Shown: one piece after another, positions 52,940 to 63,639 of the stretch
Layout: the number at the start of each line of letters is the position of its first letter
Numbering within the stretch: position 1 is the first letter of the stretch
NCBI RefSeq assembly: GCF_001680005.1
Contig: NC_033562.1
Coordinates: 124,001-188,000, forward strand
Direction: 5' to 3'
DNA length: 64,000 nucleotides
From: Plasmodium coatneyi
Lineage: Eukaryota > Apicomplexa > Aconoidasida > Haemosporida > Plasmodiidae
Program-made: the position numbers and the translations under genes
Notes under the pieces: model-generated
Database searches by the model: none
Told to the model about the DNA's origin: nothing
What the model saw: the letters and a program-made list of their open reading frames with translations, nothing else

Positions 52940-55019
52940 TTACAAGTAGGCCGTCCACAAGCTGCACGAGAAGGCCCCCGCCATGTCCATAGTCTCGTAC
53001 ATTTGCATGTCTAGCAGAGACTGTCCTCCATTAGGGTCCACTTCGTAGGTGAGCATTTCACCCTTTTCACGTTCCTCGACCAGTTTGTTTGCTTTCTTTC
53101 CCCCATGTTTGTGGACCAATCCAGGTGATGACTGAGCACTTTGGGGGGCCACTCCCTTTGTTGCAACGGTAGCATCATCATTGATGATCTCTATTTTGGA
53201 ACAATCAGAGGACATAGTTTTCCCCCCCTCAAGTGAATCCTCTCTCTTTCCCAACGCGCAATGAATGTGTTCCTTTTGTTTTTCTTCCTCATTGTTTTTT
53301 CCTACCTCAGAAAATGGCGTGGTGTTATCCGCCACATCTATTTCTTCCCTCTCCATTGTACACTCAGATTCATCAGCGGGGGGAAGTTCCCTTTTTATAT
53401 TCTCCTCCCCTTGGGAGAAGTCTAAAAATTGTTTTTCCTCAAATGGGGTTAAGTCATTATGGATCCTTTCTTCTCCTACGCTGCCCGTGTGTTCCTTTGT
53501 TTTTTCCTCCCCTGATGGGAACTCCACATCGGCTTGCTCGGCGCACTGCACCTGGGAGTCCTCCAAGTTGGACCCGTTTTCCACGTCTATCACGTTTGCC
53601 ACGTTTTCCACGTCTATCACGTTTGCCACGTTTACCGCATTTGCCGTGTTCGCCTCCGCCCCCTGCAACACGTCGTCGATGTAGTCCAGCTCTGCCACGT
53701 GCACCTCCGCCTCCTGCCTGGAAAAGTACTTCTCATACAAACTCTTGGCATACGTCTTAACGAACTCTTCGCACAAATGGAGGTAAATTTCGATGTTTGT
53801 CTTGTCCCTTCTTATGACGCAGGAGTAGTCCTGCACGTTGCATGGGTAAGGGAGATCAGCCACCACGTCATCCTCATCGCAGTTCACAAATTTCACCTCC
53901 ACCTTTTTCTTCTCAATCTGCAGCAATATATTTTCTCTTGTTACGCACCCCTTAGTGCATATAGAAACTTTAATTTTCTCTGGTAAGCTTATGCACACAT
54001 TCGGGTGTTCGTTTTGTCCCCATAAAGAAGCTGCGTTTATGGACCCTTGGTAGGTGACAAAAACTTGCGTCTTCCTTGTTTGCTCCATCTGTTCGTCGTG
54101 TTCACTACACTGTGCAATGGTCTCTAGCTCGCTATCCTTTGCATATACCTGCTGATCCTTCTGGTGATCCTCCTGCTGATCTTTCCCCACGTGCACCTCC
54201 GTCTTCACCTTACTTCCTGACAAAAGTTTTTCCACTTTCGACGGCGTCGTGGTGTCATGCTCCTTCTCAAACTTACTCCTCATGCTTTCTAGCTTCCTTT
54301 GCACGTCCAGCACAACTGAGGGATTTAGAAACTCCTTGTTAATGCACAGGACAAAAGGCTTTCCTCCTTTGCAGACCATCTTCTTCGATATTTTAAAGTC
54401 CCGGCTTATCTTCTCCCTATCCTTTAGTATATTTTTTTCAATGTTCATGCAGACGTTTTCCAGGAGGTAGTTCAAAATCTCGTTGTGCGTCCTCACCATG
54501 TCTATGGTGGAGGGGTTAGTGCAGCAGTCCACGGTGAGGCAGGACGCGCCTTTTCCTGCGGGAGGGGGTTAGCAACATTACACAGATTGGCAACATTACA
54601 CTGATTGGTAGCTTACACCGGTTGGTAGTTTATCCCTGCTTACCCGTCTTGTCCGGCCTCATCTGCGAAAGGGAGTAGGGGATGCTCAACCTGCCCCGCC
54701 CATCTCCCTCAAAGGACATACAGTGCATCCCCTCATGAGAACAAATATTTACGAACATTTTCTGCTGTGTCTGATTGGAGTACACAATTTTAGTCTTCAC
54801 ACAGAAGGCTACAGTAGGCTCGATGATTATTTGGTTTTTTTTCAGCTCCCCATTAAAGAATAAGGTGAAAAGGTAGTCCTCCTTTTCCTTTCGGTACTTT
54901 TCATCTGAGACCTCATCAAAGTAGTCATCAAATAGCGCTCGGAATTCGTGTTGCCTGAATGCCTTTTGCAGCCGGTCCTTCTCTTCGTAAGTAATTCTCA
55001 GGTCGCCTTCCTCCTTCAT
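52940..55019 (-). CDS. PIH1-domain protein (dynein-assembly factor type), 2 exons
   Basis: Exons 55019-54644 and 54555-52940; 663 residues. The PIH1 domain is the block QQKMFVNICSHEGMHC ... GRGRLSIPYSLSQMRPDKTG joined across the intron to KGASCLTVDCCTNPSTI, which restores the family's IPxSLxxPRxDxDKxGxxCxVxDxxxNP pattern. A CS-like beta-rich segment follows (HPNVCISLPEKIKVSI ... YSCVIRRDKTNIEIYLHL). PIH1 proteins with a CS-like tail (PIH1D1-3, Kintoun/DNAAF2) act with Hsp90 and R2TP; Kintoun-type members pre-assemble axonemal dyneins. Between them and the end is an acidic, Glu-rich region with a 9-residue tandem repeat (NVANVIDVE, near 53577-53630). I cannot decide between DNAAF2 and PIH1D. 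ATG 55019 is the first ATG of the frame. Confidence 0.83.
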
Positions 55020-55691
55020 GATTCTTTCCACATACAACAGGTTCTTCAATCCACGCTATCGCAGCAGTGGCTACTCGGGTATAGAAACGTGTGGATGCTA
55101 TATGACCCCTATATATATATATAATATATGTATATATTATATATGTATATGCGTGTTTTTTTTTTCACCTTTTTGCGAGGGGTGTGTCCCTTTCCACACA
55201 CACTCTCCACAACAGCGCGTTTGGAAACTTCTCAACAAGAAGGAATGAAAACGGGTAGGCCCTTCTACGAAGAAAGTCCTTCCTCTTCCCGTGTGCCTTA
55301 TCTATGTAGTTTCCTTCTACGCACCGTCCAGGTGGGCAAATCGGAAAATTGGGAAAATTACTTTCCAAACATGCATTTACACAAAATTGCTTTTTCTTTC
55401 GCGTTTGCAAAATTATGCTTTTTTCTCCCTTTGTACTCCATCCAGGAGAGAGAAGAAAAAAAAAAAAAGTAACACCATTTCGGGGATGTGGACGTCTTAT
55501 TAATGCATCCCCCCCCCAATTGGGGCGGTGCACTCCGGGGGGACTCTACTTGGAAAAGCCTCTTCTACCGCGGCCGGTGCGCAAAAAAAAAGGAACCAAA
55601 AAAATGAACAATCAAGTGCAGCAAAATGGGGCTATGCTGGTCCAAGGGAGTGGTGCCCATAAGATGACTCTCCCCCTTCTTATTGCCACCC
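55020..55691. other. Intergenic region between two minus-strand genes
   Basis: About 670 bp between the CFAP299 homologue and the PIH1 gene. An AT-rich (AT)n/tatg stretch lies at 55111-55150, about 95 bp upstream of the PIH1 ATG, and a poly-T run follows. No gene seen. Confidence 0.7.
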
Positions 55692-56601
55692 CTACACACG
55701 TAAAACGTACAGGATGCACTGCAAATAGTTCGCATCGCGGAGCTCCACGCGCTCCACCCCGTCACACAAACTTATCATTTTTTCCTCCTCCCCGGTAGAC
55801 AACCCAACCGATATACGACCCTCGCTTATATTATCGCTCAGCCGAATCTTCATCCCCCTCCGCACAGGATTCAAAGTGAAGTACTTCCCACCACGTGTGT
55901 ATTTAAAAAGGAGACCCACTTGTTTATTCACTACCATCTGGAAATTTGCGCTATCATTTGTACAGCTGTAATTATTGTGCCAATTAAAATATGCCAAGTC
56001 ATCTTTACTTGCGTAGATGTACTTTTTCTGTTTTATTTTTTGCCTGACCTTTTCAGTGTTTACGTCTATGTAGGAGCTGATCTCCGAGTGGTTCTTATTA
56101 ACATAACGGATGAACAGGATGGAACAAATTCTGTTTGCTTCACAGAAATGCATGTGGCAATTTATTGCATAAAAAAAATTCATCGTGTGGTCAGTTAGAG
56201 AGTTTATATCATACTGTACGACGTCTGCTTTTCTTTCCTCCGCTCTTTTCAAACTCTCCTTTTTTTTCTTCTTCTTTTGGTAAGTACTGTTGAAGTCTTC
56301 GCAGCTTAGTACTCCTCTGCTTTGCAATCCCAGTGAGAATATCTCGAATACGAGTTGTTCCTTCACCGGGACGGGGAGAAAAAACGGTTCGTGTGGATGC
56401 GTGTGTAGGGGAGGACACACCATTTGCAGGTTGACATAGAGCATGCCAAGTGGGACAACCCGTTCGACGATGCAACCAATTCGGACGCGCTGCCATCCCA
56501 CTTACATCTTCAATGTAGAACAAATCCGCGGGTGTGATTTTGCTCTTCACGTATTCTTCGTATGAACTGAAGGTGAGGATGCAGTCGCCCTGGTCCTCCA
56601 T
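55692..56601 (-). CDS. CFAP299: CFAP299 (C4orf22) homologue, 2 exons
   Basis: Exons 56601-56506 and 56360-55692; 254 residues (human CFAP299 is about 233). Exon 1 encodes FSSYEEYVKSKITPADLFYI with ED, matching the family's TYEDYLDSQITxxDLYYLED start. Exon 2 continues EQLVFEIFSLGLQSRGV and then SILFIRYVNKNHSEISSYID, DLAYFNWHNNYSCTNDSANF and QVGLLFKYTRGGKYFTLNP, each aligning with the conserved blocks FIRDRNxxGQEVSGYID, FYNWxTxxxxYNSSPNYQV and GLLFRYKRDRKxLxVDP. The family is found in flagellated eukaryotes and associated with sperm or ciliary function; in Plasmodium the only axoneme is in the male gamete. The lysine run in KKKKKKES (near 56265) comes from a short A/G tract. It sits upstream of the PIH1 gene on the same strand. 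Confidence 0.88.
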
Positions 56602-59308
56602 CGTCCCTGCGCCAAAGGGGGAAGGGGGAGGAAAAGAAGAACGTCACTCCACCCGCCAGGGAAACATCAGCTGTGACATCAATTGCAAAAGACATGAACC
56701 TTTGTGTCTTCACCAATTTTGGGGAGGCAAACAAAACCACAATACAGACCTGTCTACACTTACATGTCTATGCGGAAATGAAAGGACCCCCAAGGAGAAA
56801 GCAAAACGTATGCTGTCACAAATGAATGGGCATGCGTCTTCCCCACGTCTCTACCCACTGTGCAAAGTAGCAGCCAATTTGGCTAAGACTGCGCAGGTAA
56901 TGGTATGTCTTTACGCACCGTCGCACAACACGCGGATGGTTACCCAAAAAGGAATACATACCTCCGAGAGGAACTCACGCGAAATGAATGACCCTTTTCA
57001 CCGTTCCTTAAAATTGTCCATGTCCATACCGTTGAGGATTATTTTACCATTTCTCCTTTGTGTGCATTGCGCCAATGTGGGAAAAAAAAAAAAAAAAAAA
57101 TTTGCACACCAGCTAGCCATAAAATTTTTTGCAAAAAAAAAAAAAAAAAAAAAAAATTGTTTCCTTCCCAATTTGTACTAAGCTAGTATGCTGTCACACA
57201 CTTAAGTGAACCTATGTTGCTCTTTTTAAAAATGGAATATGTGTCTTATGGGGGGGGTGGTTCTCTCTTGTGGAGCTTTTTATCGGTGAAGTGGAGCGCG
57301 AGCTCGGCTGCCAAACTGCACAGATAAGCAGATCGAATGAGTGGAAAACAAAATAAGCAAAGGAAACGCCATTGTAACAAAAGAGGGGCTACCCAATTGT
57401 GTCACACATCTAAGGCCTATCGTGGGTAAACAGAAAGACTTATGCTCTGTTATTTGTTCTCACTTCCATTGCTTCTTTCCTCGTGCACTGGTCAATCGCA
57501 GCGTAGGAGGAGAAACAAATGGGGAAAGAACGCAATCGTTGTTGCTCCTCGAGAAAGAGTGGGAAAAAAAAAGACAGCCCTGTTCGTTCACGTATTTAAT
57601 CTCCCCCTCTTTGATTCAAACACTTTTGGGTGAACACAACACGAAATGTTCTGTTTTATTTATTTTTTTTTTTTACTTTATTATTTTATTATTTTTTTTT
57701 TTTTTTGTCCTGCTTCTCCCCCAGGGTGTTCCCCCTTGTTCGTCACAAAACAGTTGTACAGAAAGTGCTCAGACTTTTGGCGCTTGCCAATTTTTTCATT
57801 CGCCCCTCACTGCCTGGGGGAGGCAACCCATAACAGTTTACACCAAGTAGGCTTCGCTGGAGTCAGACAGATGGGCACATGGCCAGCGGTGTTCTCTCTC
57901 TAAGGGGTCACACGCGTGCACAACATAGGGCCACACAACAAATGACAACACAACACATGCGTGGCGCCCACGTCGCTCCTTCATCACCATTGTGGGCTCC
58001 GCGACGCACACAAAAGGGGTTACGCATTTTTTCAAGACTTCTGTGGTAAGCGGCGATCTGCTAGGGAAAAAAAAAAAAAATTCTGTTCTCATCTTTTTTA
58101 TACAATGAAAGTGTAACTTTTCACTGCATAGCGGTTTTCCATTTTATTTCCACCCCCCCCTGGCCATCCCCATGTGTGGCCTGCTGTGAGTAGGGAAAAA
58201 AAAAAAAAAATCCCGAGGTGAACTACCATAGGGGGTGAAAAAAAAGGTTAACACCCTGGTTAGCAGCGCGGGAAGGCCAAAAAGGGCAGTTTAGCCAAGT
58301 TGCACGAAGTTAATTGAACTTATCCGATGAGCAGTTACTCGGGTTTACGCAGGAAAAAGCACGTTTCGCGCCCACCGGGTCACACCAAAACGCAGGGTGA
58401 AACAGAAAAAAAAAAAAAAAAAAAAAAAGTAACGCCAGGCTTGACCAGGGGAAAAATAAAATGCTAACCACCTATACATCCACGAAACATTTCGCAAAAA
58501 AAAAGGGATGCCCAAGTTCTCGCGTAACCAAGTCGATAACGCGAAATGTACATTCGTGGCCGCAATTTATTTTAACGCAAAGTGAAAAAAATTAAACGCA
58601 TATAGGAAAAAGCAACAAGGTGGTAAAAAGGAGGGAAGGAATTTTTTAAAATGAACAAGTGACGAAGAGTGACAAAAGGTGAAAACGCGAAATAAGCGAC
58701 AACCGTAACAACCATGATAATTGTGGCAGAAGGAAGAAGCAGAAGAAAATAACCCGCCATGCATCGACACACACAACATAGCATAACATAAACACAACAC
58801 ACGGGAAGGAGTCGAACACCGCGGGCGTCACTTTTGCGCTGTACTTAGAGTTGGCCACAAGGAGGAACAACCAACCGCCGTATGCTAACTGAAGCAGCCC
58901 ATCAGGAGCACTTCGCTTAGAAGGGAAGCAACAACGGCGGTAGGGAAATTCGTTCGTCGACGCGCTCCGTTTGTTTACACCTCTTTGTTAGTTCGGCTTC
59001 CAACGCGCCTTCCAATTCGCTTGCCAATTCGCCTGCCAACTCACCTGCTAATTTGCTTGCCCGGTTCCTGCCAACGAGGGTAGTTGCGTTCGGACAGGAC
59101 GGAACCCTCGGAGGCGGGTGGGGAGTGAGGTGTGCCAGCCAAAGAGGAGCGGCTGCGTAGTGTGAGGGGCGCGATCGGCAAAAGAAACGGAAGAAAAAAG
59201 TACAATCAAAAAAAGGAACGAACGTGCTAGCACATTGCGACTGCGAAGCCACGGCGACGCCCCCCCCCTTATATCATCCCCCCTTTAAAAAAACATACCG
59301 TCAGACTA
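56602..59308. other. Large divergent intergenic region
   Basis: About 2.7 kb between the CFAP299 homologue (-) and the membrane-protein gene (+). It is dominated by homopolymer runs (57080-57101, 57133-57156, 57659-57673, 57692-57706, 58066-58080, 58195-58210, 58406-58428). Open frames are short and compositionally shadow-like. Near 58985-59060 short direct repeats of cgccttccaattcgcttgcc-like sequence occur. No gene supported. Confidence 0.6.
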
Positions 59309-60273
59309 ATGAGATTCACGCACCAATTTACCAAGCACGTCCGTTCATGCATTTATGTTATTTTTCTCCTCGTGTTATGTGCAATAGGAATTAAGCTCCT
59401 CAAGTACCTAAAAAAAAAGTACCCCCTATTTTTAAAAAACGACCAAATTGTAAAACACTGCAGCGAAATCATCACACGAAATAAGTTCTTCCAGCAAAAC
59501 CTGCTATACAGGATCATCAAATACGGCATCATCAGTAAGTTTCGGCGGATGTGTGTCCCCCCCCGAGGGAAAACCAACTACGAACATGCAGCGCGGCAAC
59601 GCGATAAAATGCACTTGTGTAGTTGCTTCCGTGTGCACTCGTTTAACCGTCTCCACTTTGCAACGGCGCACACTCATGGTGACGCGTTCCCCCCCCTGAC
59701 AGGCAGAAGCAACTATGAGGACAACATCATCCACAGAAGAAACAATGCCTCCTTCTATTACTTGAAAAGGGCAATCTTCTTTCTACACAATTATAAATTC
59801 TTGCACATAAAAAAGAAACTCCAGTGTCTGTTCATTGTAAGGCCATCGCGCAAATGGCGCGTACGGGAGAGCAATAATAGAGCATAGAAAGGAGGGAAAT
59901 GAAAGAGGCTAGCAACGCACATGCGTAAACACACCTACATACACACACGTACACATATGTATACACGTATGCACACACATTTGCACCCCCGCAGCGAAAC
60001 AACATCACGGACATACGGAACCTGAAATACCTGACGTACAAAAAAGTCATCCAGTTTAAAAAAGACATGAACGTCTGCCTAGTGGAGGCCTACAATTCCT
60101 TCAGCTATAAAAACAAAAAGGAACTGCTGTATATCTACTTCAAGTTGTATTCCAAGATTTTTTTCTTTTTTCAGAGCGAAAATATTTACTTCTTTCATTT
60201 CCTCACCCATGTGTTGTTAGTCTCTTGGGTGTACACGCCGTTATGTCAGTCGTTGCATGGAGAGGGCGGCTAG
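59309..60273 (+). CDS. Conserved membrane protein, 3 exons
   Basis: Spliced model of 212 residues. Exons 59309-59534, 59703-59836 and 59995-60273; phases match at both junctions. An N-terminal uncleaved TM segment (CIYVIFLLVLCAIGIKLLKYL, about residues 14-34) is followed by a Lys/Tyr/Phe-rich helical chain including KFFQQNLLYRIIKYGII, SFYYLKRAIFFLHNYKFLHI and VCLVEAYNSFSYKNKKELLY. The C-terminal portion (FFFFQSENIYFFHFLTHVLLV) is hydrophobic and may be a second membrane segment. I do not recognise the family. The last exon contains a ttttttcttttttcag that looks like an acceptor, so the true 3' structure could include one more intron. The stop overlaps the end of an opposite-strand open frame. 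Confidence 0.7.
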
Positions 60274-60726
60274 TATTGCTCGGGTGGTAAACATGGGAAA
60301 AAACAGGGGGGAGGAGGAGGGGTACACACACAGAGTAGCTCGTAGGTGAACAGGTCTACCGCAATTGGCGCACCGTTGGGCGATGCGTCCATTTGGCCTC
60401 CAACTAATGCATCATTCTGGTCGTTTAAAATTGCCACCTTTGCGCTGTTGAACAGTGTGCGCCCTGTAAATTTGTAGTTAGCTGCGATTTGTGAGGAGAA
60501 AAAGGCACGCACATCATTACGCACCTGTGTGTGTGTGTGTGTGTGTGTATGTGTACCTCCTTGGTAAGAAGCGGGGGGCTTTTTTTTAAGTGCGGAAATC
60601 ATTCTTCGTTTTTCCCTTGTTTATGTGTAACAGTAAAAAACGTTCGTTTTGTTTTAAAGTCTCAGTGTGTTTGGCCCGGAGTCGGACCCCCTGTTTGGAT
60701 GCTCATTTTTTTTTTTTCCTCACATA
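60274..60726. other. Convergent intergenic region with a coding-like minus-strand stretch
   Basis: A minus-strand open stretch at about 60300-60481 begins after a good acceptor-like sequence and reads NYKFTGRTLFNSAKVAIL with NDQNDALVGGQMDASPNGAP, which looks more protein-like than its surroundings. I cannot attach it to a gene. Upstream of it lies a (TG)n microsatellite. Confidence 0.35.
60526..60548. repeat. (TG)n microsatellite
   Basis: About eleven tg dinucleotides in the non-coding interval between two convergent genes. Confidence 0.95.
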
Positions 60727-62183
60727 CTAATTCAAATTCTTCATAATTAAATCAATGAACTTGATAGCCGACGCGATGAGGTACGTGTTTGGGAAGCTTT
60801 TAATTTCGTAGAAGTCGCCTGCGAGGGGGGGGGTAAAAACTCACCATGTGGGGTGCCCTGGTTATGTGGCAACTACACTGCCTACATCGAGCAGCTTTTC
60901 ACTTTCACTTCATGTTGGCGCACATGCCAGACGTGTGTGCTTGTTGTGCTGCTTCTCACCTGTGTCCTCAAACCCGACAAGCAAAAACACCTGTAGCATC
61001 TCCTCGTACACTTTAATCTTCTCGAGGAACACCTTATTCTGCTTTTTAATTTTTTGAAATTTCTTTTCCAAAATATTATCCCTGATGTTGCAAAAGTACG
61101 TCTTCAAAATGGTTAGCGAGCTAAGTAATTCGTTCTTCTTGTCCTTGTGTTTATTTTTTAAGCTATTTAGCAAAATAGCAATTTCTTCCCTCTTTTCATT
61201 TTCTGTTAAATCTTTGATGCTTTTTTTTTCACTCTGTGCTTGGTATGCGATGCCAAACTTGGCTTCATATTCTTTCCTTAACAATTCAAGTTGTTTTTCT
61301 TTTTCCTTTTTATGTTCATTTTTTTCTTTTTCCAAATTTTGGAGGTATTTTTTTCTTTCGAATTCTTCCATTTGTTCTTTTCTTCTTTGCATTTCCTTGG
61401 CCATAGCAATTCGGTTTTTTTCTTTTTGTATTTCTTCTTCTTTTTCCTTCATCATTTTTTTTTCTCTGATTTTTTTCTGTAGTTCCAGTGCTTTTCTCTG
61501 TGCTTCTTCTGGGGTCATTTTGGGTTTGCCTTCACCCTTATCCAGGGTAGTAGTAGCAGTTGTAGCAGTAGTAGTAGTAGTTGTTCTTATTGTTGTGTGT
61601 GGGGGGTTCTTTCCTCCGTATTCATCGTTTAAATACTCGGGAGGAGTAGCTGCACCTCCGTCACCTCCATTCTGTTCGCTCTGCTCGATCCAGTTCAGCA
61701 CTTCGTCGACTGTGGAAAGGGGGGGGAAAGACTCACCATGTGGGATGCGCCTGTGTGAAGCGTGTCTGCATCGTCAGCACATCGTGTAGCCAGCACGCCA
61801 TCGGTTAGCTATCCCCGTGAGGCACCACCGGGTCGGTGCCGCTCCGCCATCCTGCGTAACTTACTCGTTTTCGCACGGCTCTTCTTGATAACCCTCAGGC
61901 TGATTTCCTTGGGGTAGCCAAACTCGATCATCTTCTCCACCAGCTGCGAAGGGGGGAACCGAATCACGTTCAACGCGCCTTTGTGAATTGACTGTTCTCT
62001 CGTTGTGGGGGCTGCCTCATGGTCAACGTTACCCCCTTTTATACAGTGGCACAATGGAAGTTAAACGAAACCACAAAATTTACACCATGGGGGTCGGCAC
62101 CCGTAGGCGGACAGACGCCAAGACACTTTTCTCTCACATGTGGGGATATGCAGTTCCGCTTGTACCTTATTCTCTTCTTCCAT
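60727..62183 (-). CDS. UBA - coiled coil - PUB domain protein, 4 exons
   Basis: Exons (5' to 3'): 62183-62166, 61943-61865, 61709-60960, 60818-60727; 312 residues. The tiny first exon encodes only MEEENK. It joins LVEKMIEFGYPKEISLRVIK and then TIDEVLNWIEQSE to make a ubiquitin-associated (UBA) domain at about 5-48. A Thr-rich linker and a long Lys/Glu-rich coiled coil (about 95-200) follow. The C terminus is a PUB domain: KTYFCNIRDNILEKKFQKIK, NKVFLEKIKVYEEMLQVFLL and GFED, continued in exon 4 with DFYEIKSFPNTYLIASAIKF. PUB domains bind the C terminus of Cdc48/p97, and UBA binds ubiquitin, so this should be an adaptor delivering ubiquitylated substrates to Cdc48. No UBX or transglutaminase domain is present, so it is neither UBXN6 nor PNGase. 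The first exon is the least certain element. Confidence 0.85.
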
Positions 62184-63639
62184 TTTTCGTTTCCTCATCA
62201 ATTGGGTGGGAAAATCTCACTCTCCAAGAGAGTTGTTTTTATTTATTTATTTTTTTTTTTTTTATGTGAAGCCTTGTAAACTACTTCAATGCGCTCTTCC
62301 CGTGGGAAGTTCACGTAGGTGTTTCCTCTTCGTCTTCTTTGTGTGCCTCCCCCTTTGGGATGAATTTCTTTTCCCTCTCGCTTGACGCTTGGGTTACAGA
62401 TTGGAGGGATGACCATCTACTGTGGAGCATCCAAAAAAGAAATGGCTTTCTCCTCCCACGTGTATGCTGTTTACATACGTTAAAGCCCGTGCATACTAAT
62501 GCAAACTCCTTACGTTTGTTACCTCTGGAAAACAGAATGACCAGTTAATCAGAACGGCCAAGTTATTTTCTCAGATCGAAATGTTCGTATACACATGGAG
62601 GAAAAAGAGGAAAAAAAAAAAAATCCTCTGGATGACTCGTTATTAGTTAGCAGGGGGGAGTGAGGAGAGTCCTTCAAAATTATCTACTAGAGGCAGCGAC
62701 CCTACACGCGCAAGGAAATACGTACACCCGTGCATACAAGCATGCGGCTAGGTACCAACATTCGTTCATGCTTTTGTGAACCTTACAAGCAGGAAAAAAA
62801 AAAAAAAAAAACTCACCCCAAGAGGAAGCGCTACTGCAAGAAAAAGTAACCCACAGAAGAAGCCTTTCTCCTACGTGTTTCTGTGAAACTCCTTTTAGAA
62901 ACTCTCTTTATTCCGACCCACCCCCGCGGCGGTGCAGTCCTTTGCCCAGGGAAATGGAACATGCTATATCTACCTATACGTGCGCTCAACTTATGCACCC
63001 ATTGCGTTGTGCTCTTCGTGCCAGTGCACCCACAACCCAGCGTAGCATAAAGCGCCAGAGTGTAACACACTATTCGTAAAGGGCAGTATAACTTACAGTG
63101 GGGTAGAATAGCCGACTTAGCTTTTGCCTCACCAAACTCCAGCCCAAGTGACTTCACGCCATTTCCACCCAAATGGGTGTGATGTGTACACAAGGAAGAG
63201 ACGTCCGAAAGTGCCATCCGAAAGAGCCATCTGAAAGACCCCCCTTGGAGGAGAACTCACATTTGTGGGAGCCAGAACAGCTGAGTTAAAGCGTGCAGGT
63301 TTGCACATATATATATATATATATAATTGTCCTACTTCGCGTGGAGCGTGCGAAGGGGTGTAAAAAAAAAAAAAAAAAAAAAAAAGCAAAAAGGCGAAAA
63401 AGAAATGGGGATACCCCTCCGTTTTAGAGCTGCGCATATGCTGCCTTTGCATGTGTACACATTCGTGCTCAGCATTGGCACATGCGAGAACAGCTAAAAG
63501 GTTATTAACAGAACCGCAGGGGGAGGGTGAAAAGGTTACCTGCTAGTACAGTAACGCAAGGGCAGAGGGGTGTACAAAAAAACCCGCCTGTGCATCCCCT
63601 TCCCCGCACAATATTTCTCTTTCGCTCCCTATGCACTAT
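62184..63639. other. Intergenic region between two minus-strand genes
   Basis: About 1.45 kb. It holds poly-T near 62247-62263, poly-A near 62610-62623, 62792-62810 and 63362-63385, and an (AT)n stretch at about 63307-63325. No gene seen. Confidence 0.65.

Noticed and set aside
56534..57181. 215-codon plus-strand open frame overlapping the CFAP299 start
   Set aside because: Runs antisense through CFAP299 exon 1 and then through two poly-A tracts giving lysine runs; clearly a shadow.
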